Assembly (NCBI RefSeq): GCF_905404315.1
Contig: NC_066286.1
Location: 12,655,501-12,719,500 of the forward strand
Length of the DNA: 64,000 nucleotides
Direction: 5' to 3'
DNA from: Leptidea sinapis
Lineage: Eukaryota > Arthropoda > Insecta > Lepidoptera > Pieridae
The translations under genes were made by a program, and so were the position numbers. Positions 10,081 to 23,100 of this stretch are shown here, in pieces; position 1 is the stretch's first letter, and every line of letters starts with the position of its first letter. The notes under the pieces are model-generated. The model did no database searches and was not told where the DNA came from. It was given only the letters and a program-made list of their open reading frames with translations.

Positions 10081-11703
10081 ATGGCTGATACAATTGAAGC
10101 TTTACAGGAAATAGACAAAATTAAAATCGCGCCTACTTTTGAATGTGATAGTCCAAATTTAAATAAAATTTTAAACGTTAATAAAAATGATTTGACTATT
10201 ATATCACAGAATATACGTAGTATATATTGCAACTTTGACGACTTTCTACTAACTTTGGCAGATTTTAAATTTCAAACTGACGTTATCATTTTGACAGAAA
10301 GGCTTAAAAGTAATAAACCAATACCGCAAATATCTAATTACTGTGCATATCATACCACATGGCAGAATAACCAAAACGATGGAGTAGCGATATATGTTAA
10401 AGAAGAACTCAGACATAAAGTCAAGGAAGTCATGCTATCTCAAGCATCATGTATGCAAGTAGACATATTGAATAATACAATCTTATGTATATATCGCTCC
10501 CCATCGTACACTAACACTGATACCTTTATAGAATCACTAAGTACCCATCTTGGTACATTAACAACTCATAAAAACACTGTACTAGCTGGCGATATAAATA
10601 TTAATATTATTTATAAACACACAGAATCTTCCCAACAGCATAGGAATAGATTAAATTACCTTAATATGCTGGCAACGCATGGGCTTCTCCCAGGACACAC
10701 TATACCCACCAGAGATAAAACATGCTTAGATCATTTTATGTTAAAAATTAATAAAAAGAATGTTTCGGCAGATATAGCGATTCTCCATACTTCTATTACT
10801 GACCACTTTACGACCTTCTTACGTTTATCTAAACTTAAATTAAAATATAATGCTCATAAAATCAAAACAATCATAGATTATGATAAGGCCCTTAAATATC
10901 TAGTAGATCAAAATTTACCTCAATTACTATTCTGTCATGATCCAAACCTACTGACTGATAAACTGATTAATATGTTAACAGAATCAATTTTAACTAACAC
11001 CACCAATACAAGAATCCCAAACAATAAACGTACTTTAAAACCATGGATAACTTCGGGTATATTACGCTGCATAAAAAATAGAAAAAAATTACAAAAAAAA
11101 TGTCGTCAGGAACCGCACAACGTAATACTTAAAATAACTTATACTAGATACCGAAATTATTGTAATAATTTAATAAAAAAACTTAAAAGGAAATACGAAA
11201 GGGATCTTTTAGCTAACTCCATAAGCAATAATATACTATTGTGGAAAAATATTAAATTAATTACATATTCTAATAAAACTAATAATTGAAACTCAGAATT
11301 AATCAACATAAAAAATACTGCATCAGAGTCGGTGAATTTCATAAACGATTATTTTGTTAACATTGGTACACAACTGGCTCAACAAATTCCACCTTCTGTG
11401 CAATCCTTAAAGAATGACAATAATCAATCAATACCACATTCTATGATCTTACTGGAGGCAGACGTAGAGGAGAAAAACAGAATTATAATTGGTCTTAAGT
11501 CGTCTAGTGCAGCGGGTTGGGATAACATACCTACGAGCTATTTGAAACACATACGTCATGAAGTTGTACATGTTATCACTCATCTAGCTAACTTATGTTT
11601 TGAAAAAGGTGTTTTTCCTGACCTCCTCAAGCGATCTATAATTACACCGATTCATAAAGGGGGGGATAAGGATGATATTAATAACTATAGACCCACATCT
11701 TGA
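10081..11703 (+). pseudogene. LINE ORF2: endonuclease and start of reverse transcriptase
   Basis: From the ATG at 10081 an apurinic-like endonuclease reads through: IISQNIRSIYC (about residue 40), IILTE, CIYRSPSYTNTDTF, LAGDININI and ITDHFTTFL, which are the metal- and phosphate-binding blocks of LINE endonucleases. A lone TGA at 11287-11289 interrupts the frame, which then continues with FINDYFVNIGTQLAQQIP, SSSAAGWDNIPTSYLK and IITPIHKGGDKDDINNYRP, the start of the RT domain. It then runs into a deletion and a stop at 11701. Confidence 0.75.
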
Positions 11704-12283
11704 GCAACTTACTAAGAGAATTCGGAAACTTACCTGGATTTTCAGAAGTTTAAGACACGTTGTTCCTGAAAATTCTTCAAATTCTACAAACACGCCTAAG
11801 CATCTTCTGAATAAAATATATGTAGCGTTAGTCCAGTCTATACTCATATATTGTATACCTATCTGGGGAGGCGCAGCAAAATCCAAATTTTTAGAACTTG
11901 AAAGGGCGCAACGTGCTTTAATTAAAATTATGTATTTTAAAAAACGGCGTCATCCCACGCATAGCATCTATTCTGACAGTAACTTATTAACAGTTAGAAA
12001 GTTGTATATAGTACATACGGTACTAAAAATACATAAAACTATTCCTTATAATAGTACATTACTAAATAAGAGAATTAAACACACTGTTGCTCATGTACCT
12101 CACACCAAAACATCGTTTGCAAGTATACAGTATGAAAAACGTGCGGCCTTACTGTATAATAAAATAAATAAACTAAACAATATATATGAAAAATCATACT
12201 ATGAATGCAAGAAAATAATAATTGAGTGGATAAGGTCATTTAATTATGAAGACACAGAAAACCTACTTATAGTTACGTACTAA
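11704..12283 (+). pseudogene. LINE ORF2 C-terminal remnant
   Basis: Continuation of the LINE in the next frame after the deletion: EQLTKRIRKLTWIFRSLRHV, ALVQSILIYCIPIWGGAAKS, FLELERAQRALIKIMYFKK and LLTVRKLYIVHTVLKIHK, ending at the natural stop 12281-12283. This is the region after RT in CR1/Jockey-type proteins, including the 'iWGGa' motif. The RT palm is absent. Confidence 0.75.
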
Positions 12284-12305
12284 ATCTTTAAGTTTTCTTT
12301 CAAAG

Positions 12306-12368
12306 TAACACACACACACCAATACATACAATCACATACATACATACACACACCCACACACACACAGC
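12306..12368. repeat. CA-rich microsatellite
   Basis: A mixture of (CA)n and (CATA)n units in the 3' UTR of the LINE. Confidence 0.7.
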
Positions 12369-12811
12369 ACATTAAGTTTAGATTACAAATAAATAAATTT
12401 TTAGTATATTATTGTTAGTAGATTTTTTTTCCCTTAGTTAATTAATTATGTATATGTTAAGGTCAACTTATCTATTATTACACCTCATTATTATGTTTTT
12501 GCTATGGAAGAGCGGGGCCTCCTACTACAGGCAACTCTTTGCTTAAAAGGAGACCCCAACACTGATTGTATTTTGTATTTTGTTGTAATAAATAAATATT
12601 TGTTTGTTTGTTTGTCAAAAATTTGCAATATTAATGGGATTATTTTTGACAGTGATTTTTAAACATTGAACACTCCGTGAAAAGGAATAAGCGAAGAAAG
12701 TAAAATTATTAAATAAACATTATGTTATAATAATATTTATGTAAAAACCTATATCTTAACAATTTGAATTAAAATGAAACTTATAAGTTGAGAATTGTGT
12801 GAATTATTTAC

Positions 12812-13246
12812 CTTATGAATTATTATATTCGTAGTATTTTCAGTTATGTTCATACTTCGTTTTAACCTTCTTTTAGTCTTTATTTTTTCAGAATCACGCT
12901 TAACGTCAGAAGGTCGCAAATCATTCCCTTTGTTATGTGTCTTTTGGGTGTTGCTTTTTCTATCATTTCTTATAACATTTGGAATATTAACGACTGTGCT
13001 ATCGCATGCCCCAGGCAATATTATGTTATATTCACTTCTGTGTCTCAAATTTATTAAATCCAATCGATCATTGCGTCTTGTGACATTTTCGTGGCCTCCT
13101 CGTTTTGACACCCTGTCAAATTCGAGCGGCATAATCCGCTTGGAAACTGGATCATCACTTTTACTTGTTCTATAGAGGGGTCGCACGAAATTAATTTTGT
13201 TTCTGAACTTTTCGTGCACAGATTTCCTCATCGTTGGAGTATTCAA
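12812..13246 (-). CDS. Candidate exon encoding a basic, low-complexity protein; possibly the K2P N-terminus
   Basis: A 145-codon open stretch on the minus strand ends with a good donor, AAG|GTAAAT, at 12812/12811. It is rich in Arg, Lys, Asn and Ser (for example KIKTKRRLKRSMNITENTTN), has no signal peptide or membrane helix, and matches no family I know. The listed start is an alternative codon; the first ATG in frame is at 13231, and AG acceptors upstream (TATTTAG, near 13263) would also keep the frame open. The donor is phase 0 and the K2P M1 exon can begin in phase 0 on the same strand, so this may encode a long cytoplasmic N-terminus of that channel. The link is inference; it could also be an unrelated or chance ORF. 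Confidence 0.35.
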
Positions 13247-13289
13247 GTGAAAGTCTAAATACGAACTGTTTGGAAGGGTTCATTGTATT

Positions 13290-15295
13290 GCGTGATTTAC
13301 AACTTAAAATTATCTACTTCCTATCGTGCCTTAACTGTTCAGCGGAAGTGGTAACTCATCAAGGCACAAACTTTAAATGTATGGGTTAATACAGGATTCC
13401 TTTAATATTTACATTTTTCATTGAAGAGGAATCATTAATCTTAAAAAGCTTAAAAAGCTTTAAAGTATTTAGAAACTTGTAATTAAAATTAGGCGTTATT
13501 TAGTGGAAATACATTGAGTAGAAATTATGATCTTTAGTACAAATTTTTATTTAGTTATAACATTTAAATTTATTTTATTTCGTTATACCAACGTTAATAC
13601 AAAACTTGAGACGGCTCAATTCAGTCGCAACATGTCAAGTGCCTGCCACGATAACATATCTTTTAAAATCTAATTCTTCTAATTCTCATTCTTCTAACAC
13701 TTCCTCATAAAATCATCTGTTTAACTGTCTAACAAATTGCTGTTTTAATCAGTATAGTAATTGTCATTCACAGGCATTTTTTTGCTACAGACATTATTTA
13801 TTTACGGAGGCGAGTCTCCTCATAGTATTTTAATCTGTATCAGTACGTACAGCTTCTGGAGCAGTTTCAACCAAACTATTCGAATGAATATTGGATTAGC
13901 GTTCCGCTACTGTATTGATTTCAATTTAAGGTTTTACAAAACACTAATAAAGTGGGAAAGTAAATTTGAATTTGATTCCGACAAGTGATTTTTGATGCTT
14001 TGCGGCAACTGAAAGAATAGTATGGAAGCGAACAATGGAATTTTAATAAATTTGAATGTGAAATTAAGATCATATTTCTTTTGGCGATTAATTTACAAAT
14101 ATCTCTTATTTATGCTATATGCTGCAGATAAAAAACAACCTAGAAATAATATTTATGCTTATATATTATTCAGAAGGAAACATTGCAGTTTAGACGTAAA
14201 TAAAATAATCGTAAAACAAACTATTTAATTTAAATTACAGACATACATAGGCATACAGTCTCTCAGAGGCAGACAAACACTACGGTCTGCATTTGCTACG
14301 ATTCTGACATATTTGTCTAATTTTTATTCTACTATCTTCTAATATGTATACCCTTTCATAAAAGCTCTTTTGTATTCTGGAACCTCCCTCATAACGCAAT
14401 CTATTATCAAGTGTGTTTTGTCTCTTTTAAGCATAGTTATGAAAACAGTGACAGAGTACGCTTGGTCACGGATTACATGGATTCAGGAATCTTCTAGATT
14501 ATAGGCCTTATTCTTATACTGAGTGTGTTAAGAGGAAACTATTAGCGGCAGTTCTTCCATACAAACCTTCACGACTTTTTTCTGCTTGGTTTCCTAGAGG
14601 ACTAGATGAGAAGGTTTTTAAATAGGGCCAATGACATCATTTTCTGTATCTCTCCTTGTTTTTAGTTTACTTTAGTTGCTAGATTTCTTCAAACAGTAAT
14701 ATAATTAATATGGTATAATAATTAAGCCAATAGATTAGATACTACAGAATTTTAAAGAGACGGTAATTCAACAGACAATAATAAACCAAACAAGATAAAA
14801 TTAAACTGAATGAATTTATCAAAAATATTATCAGTAGACAGTTATCCACAGGACTTATCCATGTGGTGTATAAAGTTTGTAAGAAACAAAGTTTAAATTG
14901 AGTTCGTGTGGGCTGTCACTCAACGAGGCTTCATTCAGCTGCTACCCAAATCAGCACAACCCAAGTTTTGTATTTTTTGCAAGTTTTTTACTTTATATAA
15001 TCTTTTTCGTGCCCATCTAAACTTTATGAGAAGTGAAAACTTCATTTCGTTGTTAACAATACAAAAGTCGACAAATATAGAATTATAATTGTGTATCAAC
15101 AACTTGAGTAAATTTTGCTGTGACTTTAAGCTTTACCCGAATGAGCGTTACAAAGCTCAGGGTCATAGCTCAGTGTCATTCAATACCCAAAGTAAAGTGT
15201 TGCATACTAAAGATGTTTTCACTCAAAAAAATTGGTATTTTGCATAACTAAAATACAATAAATGAAATTTCGTCTGTTTCACAGAGTTTTAGAGA
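13290..15295. other. Unassigned sequence
   Basis: Mostly unique AT-rich DNA. Short ORFs at 13761-13988, 14022-14228 and 14906-15088 have no domain, codon bias or splice context to support them. A direct repeat AAAAAGCTTAAAAAGCTT occurs at about 13443-13462. Confidence 0.45.
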
Positions 15296-15530
15296 TGAAT
15301 TCCCTATGCGACCCTGGGGTGTAAGGACGCCTTCGGTTGTGGTTGTCACAAGTGACTAAGGATTTTTGGTGTAGGAGAGTTAGCTACCCTTTTTACGAAT
15401 AGTTTAGTAAGAAGAACCAGCCTCATCCCATCTACAAAATATGACAGCGGTCCTCGAAGAGATACATCCCGGGAGCAGTGGTGGACCGCTAGTTTGAAGG
15501 AGGTCTAGTTCTACTTAGGGGCCTGCCTAA
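15296..15530 (+). mobile_element. Diverged 5' end of a Jockey-like LINE
   Basis: The text resembles the 5' leader of family J (23045 onward): a GGGGTGTAAGGA block, GTGACTAAGGATTTTTGGTG, GGAGAGTTAGCTACC and AATATGACAGCGGTCCT match the order of blocks in the two longer copies. It is probably a sister subfamily, or an old copy truncated at its 3' side. No coding frame survives. Confidence 0.5.
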
Positions 15531-16076
15531 TTAATGAACTAATTGTCGTTATGACAAAAAAATGTTTTCGATAATGTGTTCTACAACCAACAGCAAATGT
15601 TAACATAACGTAAAAAAAATAGCTGCAAAAAGCAGTACAATGTAAACGTGTGGCCATTTTCTCTTTGATATAATTTGCGTATTATTAGCCCAACCAACAA
15701 AGGAAACAACCAGGATGCTGTCATCTAACGAGTCTGAATTGCTTCGGTCATTTGTCTCAGAAATTAATGGTGGAAATAAATATTGATTATTAGCTAACGT
15801 CATGCGCATTGCGTATGACAGCCAAAAATAAGATGCGCGCGCACCTGTCAAAATAAAAACTCTTTGTTATCCATAATGTTTAAATATTTACATGATATCT
15901 ACAATAGTGTTTATAAAACGAAACAATGATAAAGTGAATATACCAGTTTGTTCTTTGTGAAAGTTCTATAATTGTGTGAGTTTTGAGAACAATATATTAT
16001 CATACAATGTCAGGCTTAAAGATTTCCGAATTCTTAGCAGAGGATTAATTTCAAATGCTAAAAATGGTATTGAAAA
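15531..16076. other. Upstream region and probable 5' UTR of the GT49 gene
   Basis: The last ~110 bases before the GT49 start carry at least two upstream ATGs: one near 16006 opens a short reading frame that ends near 16048, and one near 16055 opens an overlapping frame. An 83-codon minus-strand ORF at 15600-15851 ends in a hydrophobic stretch (HVYIVLLFAAIFFTLC) but has no clear splice sites or family match. No TATA box or initiator is convincing. Confidence 0.4.
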
Positions 16077-17176
16077 ATGTCCCGATGCCTAAGAATATTC
16101 AGAGCTTACTCAATTAAAATAACACGACGTAATTCCACAGTATTTCTAATACTTTCGTTTCTGCTAATACTTTTTTCAATTCTCCGACTCTACAAATACA
16201 ATCATTCCGTACATCCAAATACTTTGCCACATAATAACTATGATGAATATAGACCAGGAGATTTCTTAAAAGGACATCAGCCATTGCTTAATAGCAGTTA
16301 TTTCTGTAAGTTCAACTATGGCCTACCTCAAATGCTGGATTGGGGAACATTTCCTATATACACATCTCCAGGAGAAGGAATCGATGGACCATATCGAGTT
16401 ATATACAACGCTGTCAAAGGCACTGCTTATCTTAACTATAGTAAATACAACGCGGTGACATATGCCACACAAGCCACTACAGAATTTATTTACCACATAG
16501 TTGAAATAGCAAGATATTGGGAGGGGCCAGTTAGCTTAGCAGTTTATGTTCCTAATTATGATATGGATACTGCAATGCAGCAAATAAAACAATTATGTAG
16601 ATGCTATCAAAGTATGAATAAAGTTTCTATACACTTATTCTATCCCAAGCGACATCGACCTAAAATTCAGAATCGTAAAACAGAGATGCCAACAGAGGTT
16701 TCACTGCTTAATATTAATATATCTCAAAGTCAATCACTAGATAGCAAAATACAAAAATATCGGAGTCTTAACAAGGAGAATAGAGGAAAATACGTCGAAT
16801 GGGTAATCAAGAACAAGATAAAACGGTTGATTGCGAAATTGCCCAGAAAGGACAAATATGCTCCAATATTAGATTTTCCCGATTGTGCCGGTCCAGAAGA
16901 GTTTAATATACCCACGTTTCGACGAGAACATAGCATGACATATCCAATAAATGTTGGGAGGAATGTTGCTAGGAATGCGTCGAGTACAAACTATTTTCTT
17001 GTGTCTGATATAGAAATGGTGCCTAGCGAAGGATTAGCGACGAAATTCCTCAGAATGTTGAGAAAACTTATGGGCGATCGGAGGCGAGATAAAGGCGATA
17101 TATTTGCAAAGACGGTCTTTGTAGTGCCGTTATTTGAGGTAGCAAAAGGGGAGGCAATCCCTCGAGACAAAGACAC
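16077..17176 (+). CDS. GT49 exon 1: anchor, stem and catalytic D-x-E
   Basis: Open from the ATG at 16077 (context AAAAATGT) to the donor CAC|GTAAGT at 17177; it leaves in phase 2. It encodes residues 1-366 plus two bases of 367: cytoplasmic tail, single membrane helix, and most of the catalytic domain through VVPLFEVAKGEAIP. Confidence 0.88.
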
Positions 17177-20100
17177 GTAAGTTACTGTAGCTACAGTTAG
17201 CTTATTTTTATAATTTTATGTACTTATAATCAGTAAGTAAGCTTTTTTATGTAATATTAAGACTAAAGTATCAGTCCAGGTTATGTATATAATGTTTGCG
17301 ATTTACTTTTTCATTAATTAGAATTAATAAGAAGGTACTGCGGCAGTATACTGGCAGTTCATAACGGAACCAATTTTTTTACAGTGTTAGCACTGTGCAG
17401 TGCTCGCAGTGCATATCGGAACATACCCAAGGTTTAGTAGGTACAACTCGGGCGAATTAACATGACACCTCGCTCGATCTTGACAGTCGTCTTGCGAGGG
17501 CAGTAGCGATAGCAGACTTGGGTTTATCGTTAAAATTGTCAAATTAAAATTTTAATTATTATAACACTGTTAAAAATTAAAAGTAATTACAGCGTTATAT
17601 TTTATTGCGTAGTTATATATAACCATTAGATAATTTAACATTAGCACAACATTTTATTTATGTTAGCAACTACAATCTACATAGATTTTTTGTGTTTATG
17701 GATCGATTCCTAGCTACAACGTGTTGAAAACTAAATTATCGTATACGTGTAAATCATGTATTTGTGCGTGCGTTGATTCGGGTGCTCTGGTAAGAAGTTA
17801 AAGTACTGTTTTATTACTGTATGTGTCTAATGGAAATTTTCATTAAATATTTAGTATTCCCAAATCTAACACTCATTCTATCGAGTATATTACTATTAGA
17901 TATCGGTTTTTAATAGATGTCACTGACCACAGATCATACTTAACTTAAATAATTATAACTAACTTTGAAGTTAAATTTATTACTTTAGAGCATTTAATAT
18001 TAACATGGTTAATGATTTTTTCTGGGTAACAGTTTATAATAACGGTTTAAATTTTAAAACACTGAGTGATAGCATCGCAGTTACCGTTGCAAGTGTCTTT
18101 GTACTCTAAAATATTCGAGTTATTCTCATGCTGTTATTTAGTTTTTGTTTAAATAAAATACATTTTTTCAAGGATTACGACGCGTGTAATAGTACTTTTT
18201 AAAATTTTTGCTGTCATTGTTACGTTTGGGCGTTTTTTTTTCAAATAGCTATTTTACTTTGTATCAACTATTTTGCTAATAATCTTGTTACTCATTTACT
18301 GTATTTGTTAGAAATCACTTGCTATTGTGATATATCACTGTGTCCTCACACTAGATTATTGAACTATATGTTATTATTAACCACTTATTCTTTATACTAA
18401 CCACATATTCATTCTGGATAAGTATTTAATACTAACCTTATTTATTATTTAAGTTATTTCTCATGTAACTGACTTTGATCTTAATGGGAATAAAGAATTC
18501 TATAAACTGAAATAGATGACAATAATAGCGATATAGTATCTGGAATAGTAGAAATTGATGAATGTGACGATTCAGCGTGACAGTAAGAATATAATTTTTT
18601 AATTTAAAGTAAATAAATAAATCTAATACAAAAATACGATTAACTATTTGTTTTATTTCTATATAAATCGAATGACAACTACAAGCTACAACCCAAAACC
18701 GATTCATTTATATGATATCAATATATAAATGAATAACACGTTTAAAAAAATATAAAAATATTCGTTTTCATACGAGAAAGTGAAACGAAAAAAATAAAAA
18801 CTTTTTTGCACACCGTACTTGCACAAACGACATTTGAGTCAGGTGTGTTGTTGATTCGCCCGAGTTATATGTTTAATAATATCGTCAGCAATAAAATATT
18901 TATTAAAATAACGTTTTATACATGTTGTTCTTATCTTTCTAAGGCTTAAAAAAAGTTAAGAATTTTTGTGCGTATGTCTCTGGTTTGTGCACGTTTATCC
19001 CAGTATAAACTACCCTTTAGTTACTCATGTGGGTACGAGGACAGAGTAATTATATCTTTTATAAATGACCTTTGATTATAACAACTGGGGATACCACGAA
19101 AAAAACGTTCCTTCCGACTCTACCTTATAGGTGGTGGGAAAAAGAGTCAATAATTGATTAATGAAAAAAATTATTGAAAATCATGGAAAATCATTAATAT
19201 TTATGTAGTCATGAATACTGGAGAATAGTATTCGTTTCGAAGTGCTGTAAAACCTTAATTAAACAATAAAATTGAAAAGTTCACAATGAAAACTATTCCT
19301 TAAATAATATAAATATTCTATAATATATATACATATATAATAAAAATATATAAAAAATTCTCTATAAAAATGGTCTGACAATCTTTTGTAAAATGATTCC
19401 AAAAAAGTTATGACGATCACTAGAGAAGGTTTTCTCAAATTTTCATAGATTCTCGCTAAAATAACAAAGTTTATAACTTTGTTTACAATTTTTGGTTCTA
19501 TGACTAAAGTTAACTTAACCAAAGATGTAAAGATTTGTATTTGTTCCCATTAAAACCATTTGTTCCCCTTTTTTCCAAGATTGCAGCCGTGGGTTATTTC
19601 AATGTCAATGTCTCATTAGCTCAGATTCAGAAGCTACGGCGAAACCCACAACATTGCTTGTTCATTACTGGTTCACGGCAAAAAAGGGTACCGTTATGGT
19701 AGGTACTTACCAAGCAGGCATTCTGAGCAAAAAATTTTATTACTATAGATACAATGATAAATCTGCTGTGATACACGTAATACTGGTAACTTTATTTAAT
19801 AGTAAATGCTTGATAGCGTACTGAACCTATAAAATCAACTCGTTATGTAGACAACGATAGCAGAGTTTTGAAACGAGAGTTTTATTGGCTTTTCACGCAT
19901 CAACTGTTCGCGGCTTGTTTTGCATGATAAAATTTATTATGGCCCTAATTAATTCCATCGCTTTAGGGCGTTCCTTATATAGATTACTATTTACTGCTCC
20001 AAATTAGTAACTATGACGCTCTGCTGAACAATATTGTTTAGCAAAATTTGATGAGCCAATTATTTCTTATTATTGACCGTTTGTCTTGTTTATTATTGAT

Positions 20101-23100
20101 AGAAGTGCGATAGAAGATAGAAGTGTAATTTTTCCAACTGATTGATTGATGATGTAATAGGCATTCTAGCTCAGATATTAAAATCTCATTGACGAACCGT
20201 TGACTCGCGTCATAAAGTCGATTCTAACGCACGTGCTTGAGTTGTGTGTCGTACGTGTAGGAGTAGGTGTCATCATCGGGAACGACAAGGACGTGATAAA
20301 GTCCACAAAGGTGTTTCACACTCGGGTGCTGGAACAGGTACTTGCTCCTTGCGCTTGCCTCCCATACCTATTACATAATAACTAAAGACAGAAGGACTCT
20401 TAAGTAGGGATCATATAAATTTGACCGATATGATATTGGTACTGAGTTGCGAACTTGTTTTTTTTTTACAAGTTATGTTATTGATGGCATACCATTTCTT
20501 TTTGTATATAAACCTAAGCCCAGTCGATGTTTTCAGAGCTTTCCTTATTTTTGTAGGTAGTCTTCCTCTTTCTCTTTTCTGGTACTACTTCTTGAGCTTC
20601 AGTTACAGATTTTTCAATGCCTACTCTCTGTTTTTATAGGATCCCCTTTTTTCTGGAAGGCTTTGATGTAACAATTTATTGAGAAGTCTGGACTTGTTAG
20701 TCTATTGTATTTATAAAATGGGAATTCCTGCGCATTAATACTTCCAAAGTCGACATTAATTAGATGTAAGCCTCCCACACTTGTTACCCTCCACGTGCCA
20801 CGTAAGCTTGCAACACAAACACCAACTGCATAAGTAACTTCGTAATCCTATATAATAATATGGGATTACAAATTTATTTATGTCGACAGTTATATCGATA
20901 TTGAAATATCATATCGATAATTACTTAACATATTCCTTGTTTTGTGTAAACACACAGCTAAAGATACATAAGTTTTTAGGTTGGTGAAGTTGGTATCATC
21001 GAATCGAGCCTTCTACTTCCATCAGAGACAATGTCCTCATTGCCAACGGTTTCCTGGACTTCAGACGTGGCTGTTTCGTACACCACGGGACGTATTAGAG
21101 GTTGGTTTGACGAGTTAAACATGTTTATATGTACTTTATATTATAATTATTTAACTAACTGACCCGATAGATCCTGTTCTGTCAATAGAAAAAAATTATG
21201 TAATTATTCAGGAATAATGTGGTACATATGTCTACTGTAAATGTAGTCTAAAGCCATCTGAAATGTGTAATCTAAGTTTATGAGTTAAAAATGAAACAAA
21301 AACTTAATTCTTAATAATTTTATAATATGTAGTAATAAAATGATAAGGATTAATATCGTTGTTGTGTAAACATCTTTTATCTACACCCATCCTTTAAATT
21401 CTCTATTCAAGATTCTGAAACAGTTAGCTTATTGCCAACATTAAAACACCCAATGTTCTAATAACCATTACATCATCCAAAAGAGTGTTGTAATGTTGTA
21501 CTGAATTTCATAACAACACTCCTATTTTTTGTTCATTCCCTTCATGTTTAAAGAGTTTTAACAAACAGCCACATCCTTATTGCTCGATGCGTGGCATCTG
21601 TATGAATTTCAAAAAAAGAACATTTTGATTTACGCGCGTTCCACACCACCAGAACGTCGCGCGCCGTAAATAAAGTAGGTTATTGGAATCCCCGCCATTT
21701 TTCTTCGATATTTTTATTGTTTTGTTTACAAAAAATGAGCCATAAATTTCCAAAAGAACATAATATTCAAGTGAACTTTAATTATTGCACTATACAAAAT
21801 GTAAATTACTACTAAAATAAATAATTCTTTCATTAATACTTAGATTATTTGTATATCATCAGTAATGGATGATATAAGGGTACTACTAGGACAGGCTGTT
21901 TTAATGTTACCAGTAAGCTAACTGTTTCAGAATCTTTTAGAGGTTCCATATTTTGGGTGTAGATAAAGTCTTGTATGAACTGTTGATAATTAGGTATTAA
22001 AACACTCATGTGATACTATTATCACACTCGACTTCACCTCGTGAGATAAATCCACATTCGTGTTTTAATACACCTTATTACACAACAGTTGCATAAATTA
22101 CTATTACATTATCGCTTTATAATTGCCAATTTTTTAAAGTATTAAAATAGATATAGTATGTTATCCCTAAGACATAGACATATACCATTGTTTACTTTTC
22201 TGTAGACCTATATAAGATACACAATATTCCACCATACATTATTTTATTATATCTCAACGGGTTCATACAGCGTTTTCGATGAAAGCTCCCAGATTGCTTA
22301 TTTTATTCCGACAACTCCAACAAATATCATTAACCTATACAAAACTTAATTAATTATATACTCAAACCCTCCTCGAGAACCACGCTATTCATTGGTGAAA
22401 ACAAGATGAAAATCGGTGCAGTAGTAATAGTTAGAGGCACCCTTAAAATAATTATCTAGTAACTAGGTGCTCGAATTATCATCATCAACTGCCGTTCTGT
22501 TGGTGGCTGAAATAATTAATAGAAAAAGATAAAATAAATCCAAGTGATAAAAATAGTCGTTGTTATTAAAAGACATCACTCTTGTTCAACATTCATCGAT
22601 CATTTCTCAACGTCGACTCTGTTTGTTCGCCAGCTTCAATCAAGGCGCACGACAGCGGCGGAAGAAACAATATTAGCCCCATCGCTGGCAATCCAGTGAC
22701 ATTTATTGGTTTAAGTCCAACGTTTATCATTTCCTCTCAATTATTTCTAAATGCCCCTTACTACTCCAGCCCCGTAGCTTTCGTTTAGCATTAAATCTGA
22801 TATTATTCGTAATTTCAGCAACCTTATAAGCCGGTACACTATTTATTTGCAATCCAAACATTTCTGTCAACCAAATAAAGTGAGAAGGCGCGGTGTTCTG
22901 AATGCTCATCGGTCGAGGCGAGCACAGGGATGTTCTCAGTTCATAGATCTGGTGGCTAGGGGCGTGTTTATCATACAGGCAATTAGCAATGCCTACCTCA
23001 TTATGAACCTAAATAAATATAGCACTAATGTTAAAGTTACTGTACTTTTCCCGGGGCGTAAAAAGAATAGGGGAGTCCCAGGCCCATGGGTGTCGTAAGA

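Larger units (their letters stand above)
9186..12620 (+). mobile_element. Two-ORF LINE (CR1/L2-like) with deleted RT core
   Basis: A non-LTR retrotransposon in plus orientation: ORF1 remnant (9249-9758), spacer, ORF2 endonuclease and start of RT (10081-11703), then the C-terminal end of ORF2 (to 12283), a 3' UTR and an AATAAATA plus (TTTG)n tail near 12585-12615. The middle of the reverse transcriptase, including the usual ADD catalytic site, is missing at about 11700. The 5' end is probably truncated. No target-site duplication was identified by eye. Confidence 0.8.
21101..23044. other. GT49 intron 2, left part
   Basis: Contains two nested or adjacent inverted-repeat structures (listed separately) and a short GC-rich patch around 21640-21670 (ACGCGCGTTCC, GTCGCGCGCCG). 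The remainder is unassigned AT-rich DNA up to the LINE that starts at about 23045. Confidence 0.5.

Noticed and set aside
12846..13175. Plus-strand ORF opposite the 12812-13246 exon candidate
   Set aside because: It is the complementary-strand shadow of the minus-strand frame; hydrophobicity comes from reversed basic codons.
15600..15851. Minus-strand ORF ending in HVYIVLLFAAIFFTLC as a possible M1 exon of the K2P gene
   Set aside because: A better M1 exon with correct phase and donor exists at 6545-6716; this ORF has no usable donor after its hydrophobic part.
20200..20385. Plus-strand ORF with FHTRVLEQ and CACLP considered as a GT49 middle exon
   Set aside because: The real middle exon with FHQRQCPHCQRFPG is at 20980-21100 and joins in phase; this ORF lacks an acceptor.
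20520..20640. Minus-strand Lys/Glu-rich peptide (PEKRKRKTTYKNKE)
   Set aside because: Short, bounded by stops, and without convincing splice sites; could be chance or old transposon.
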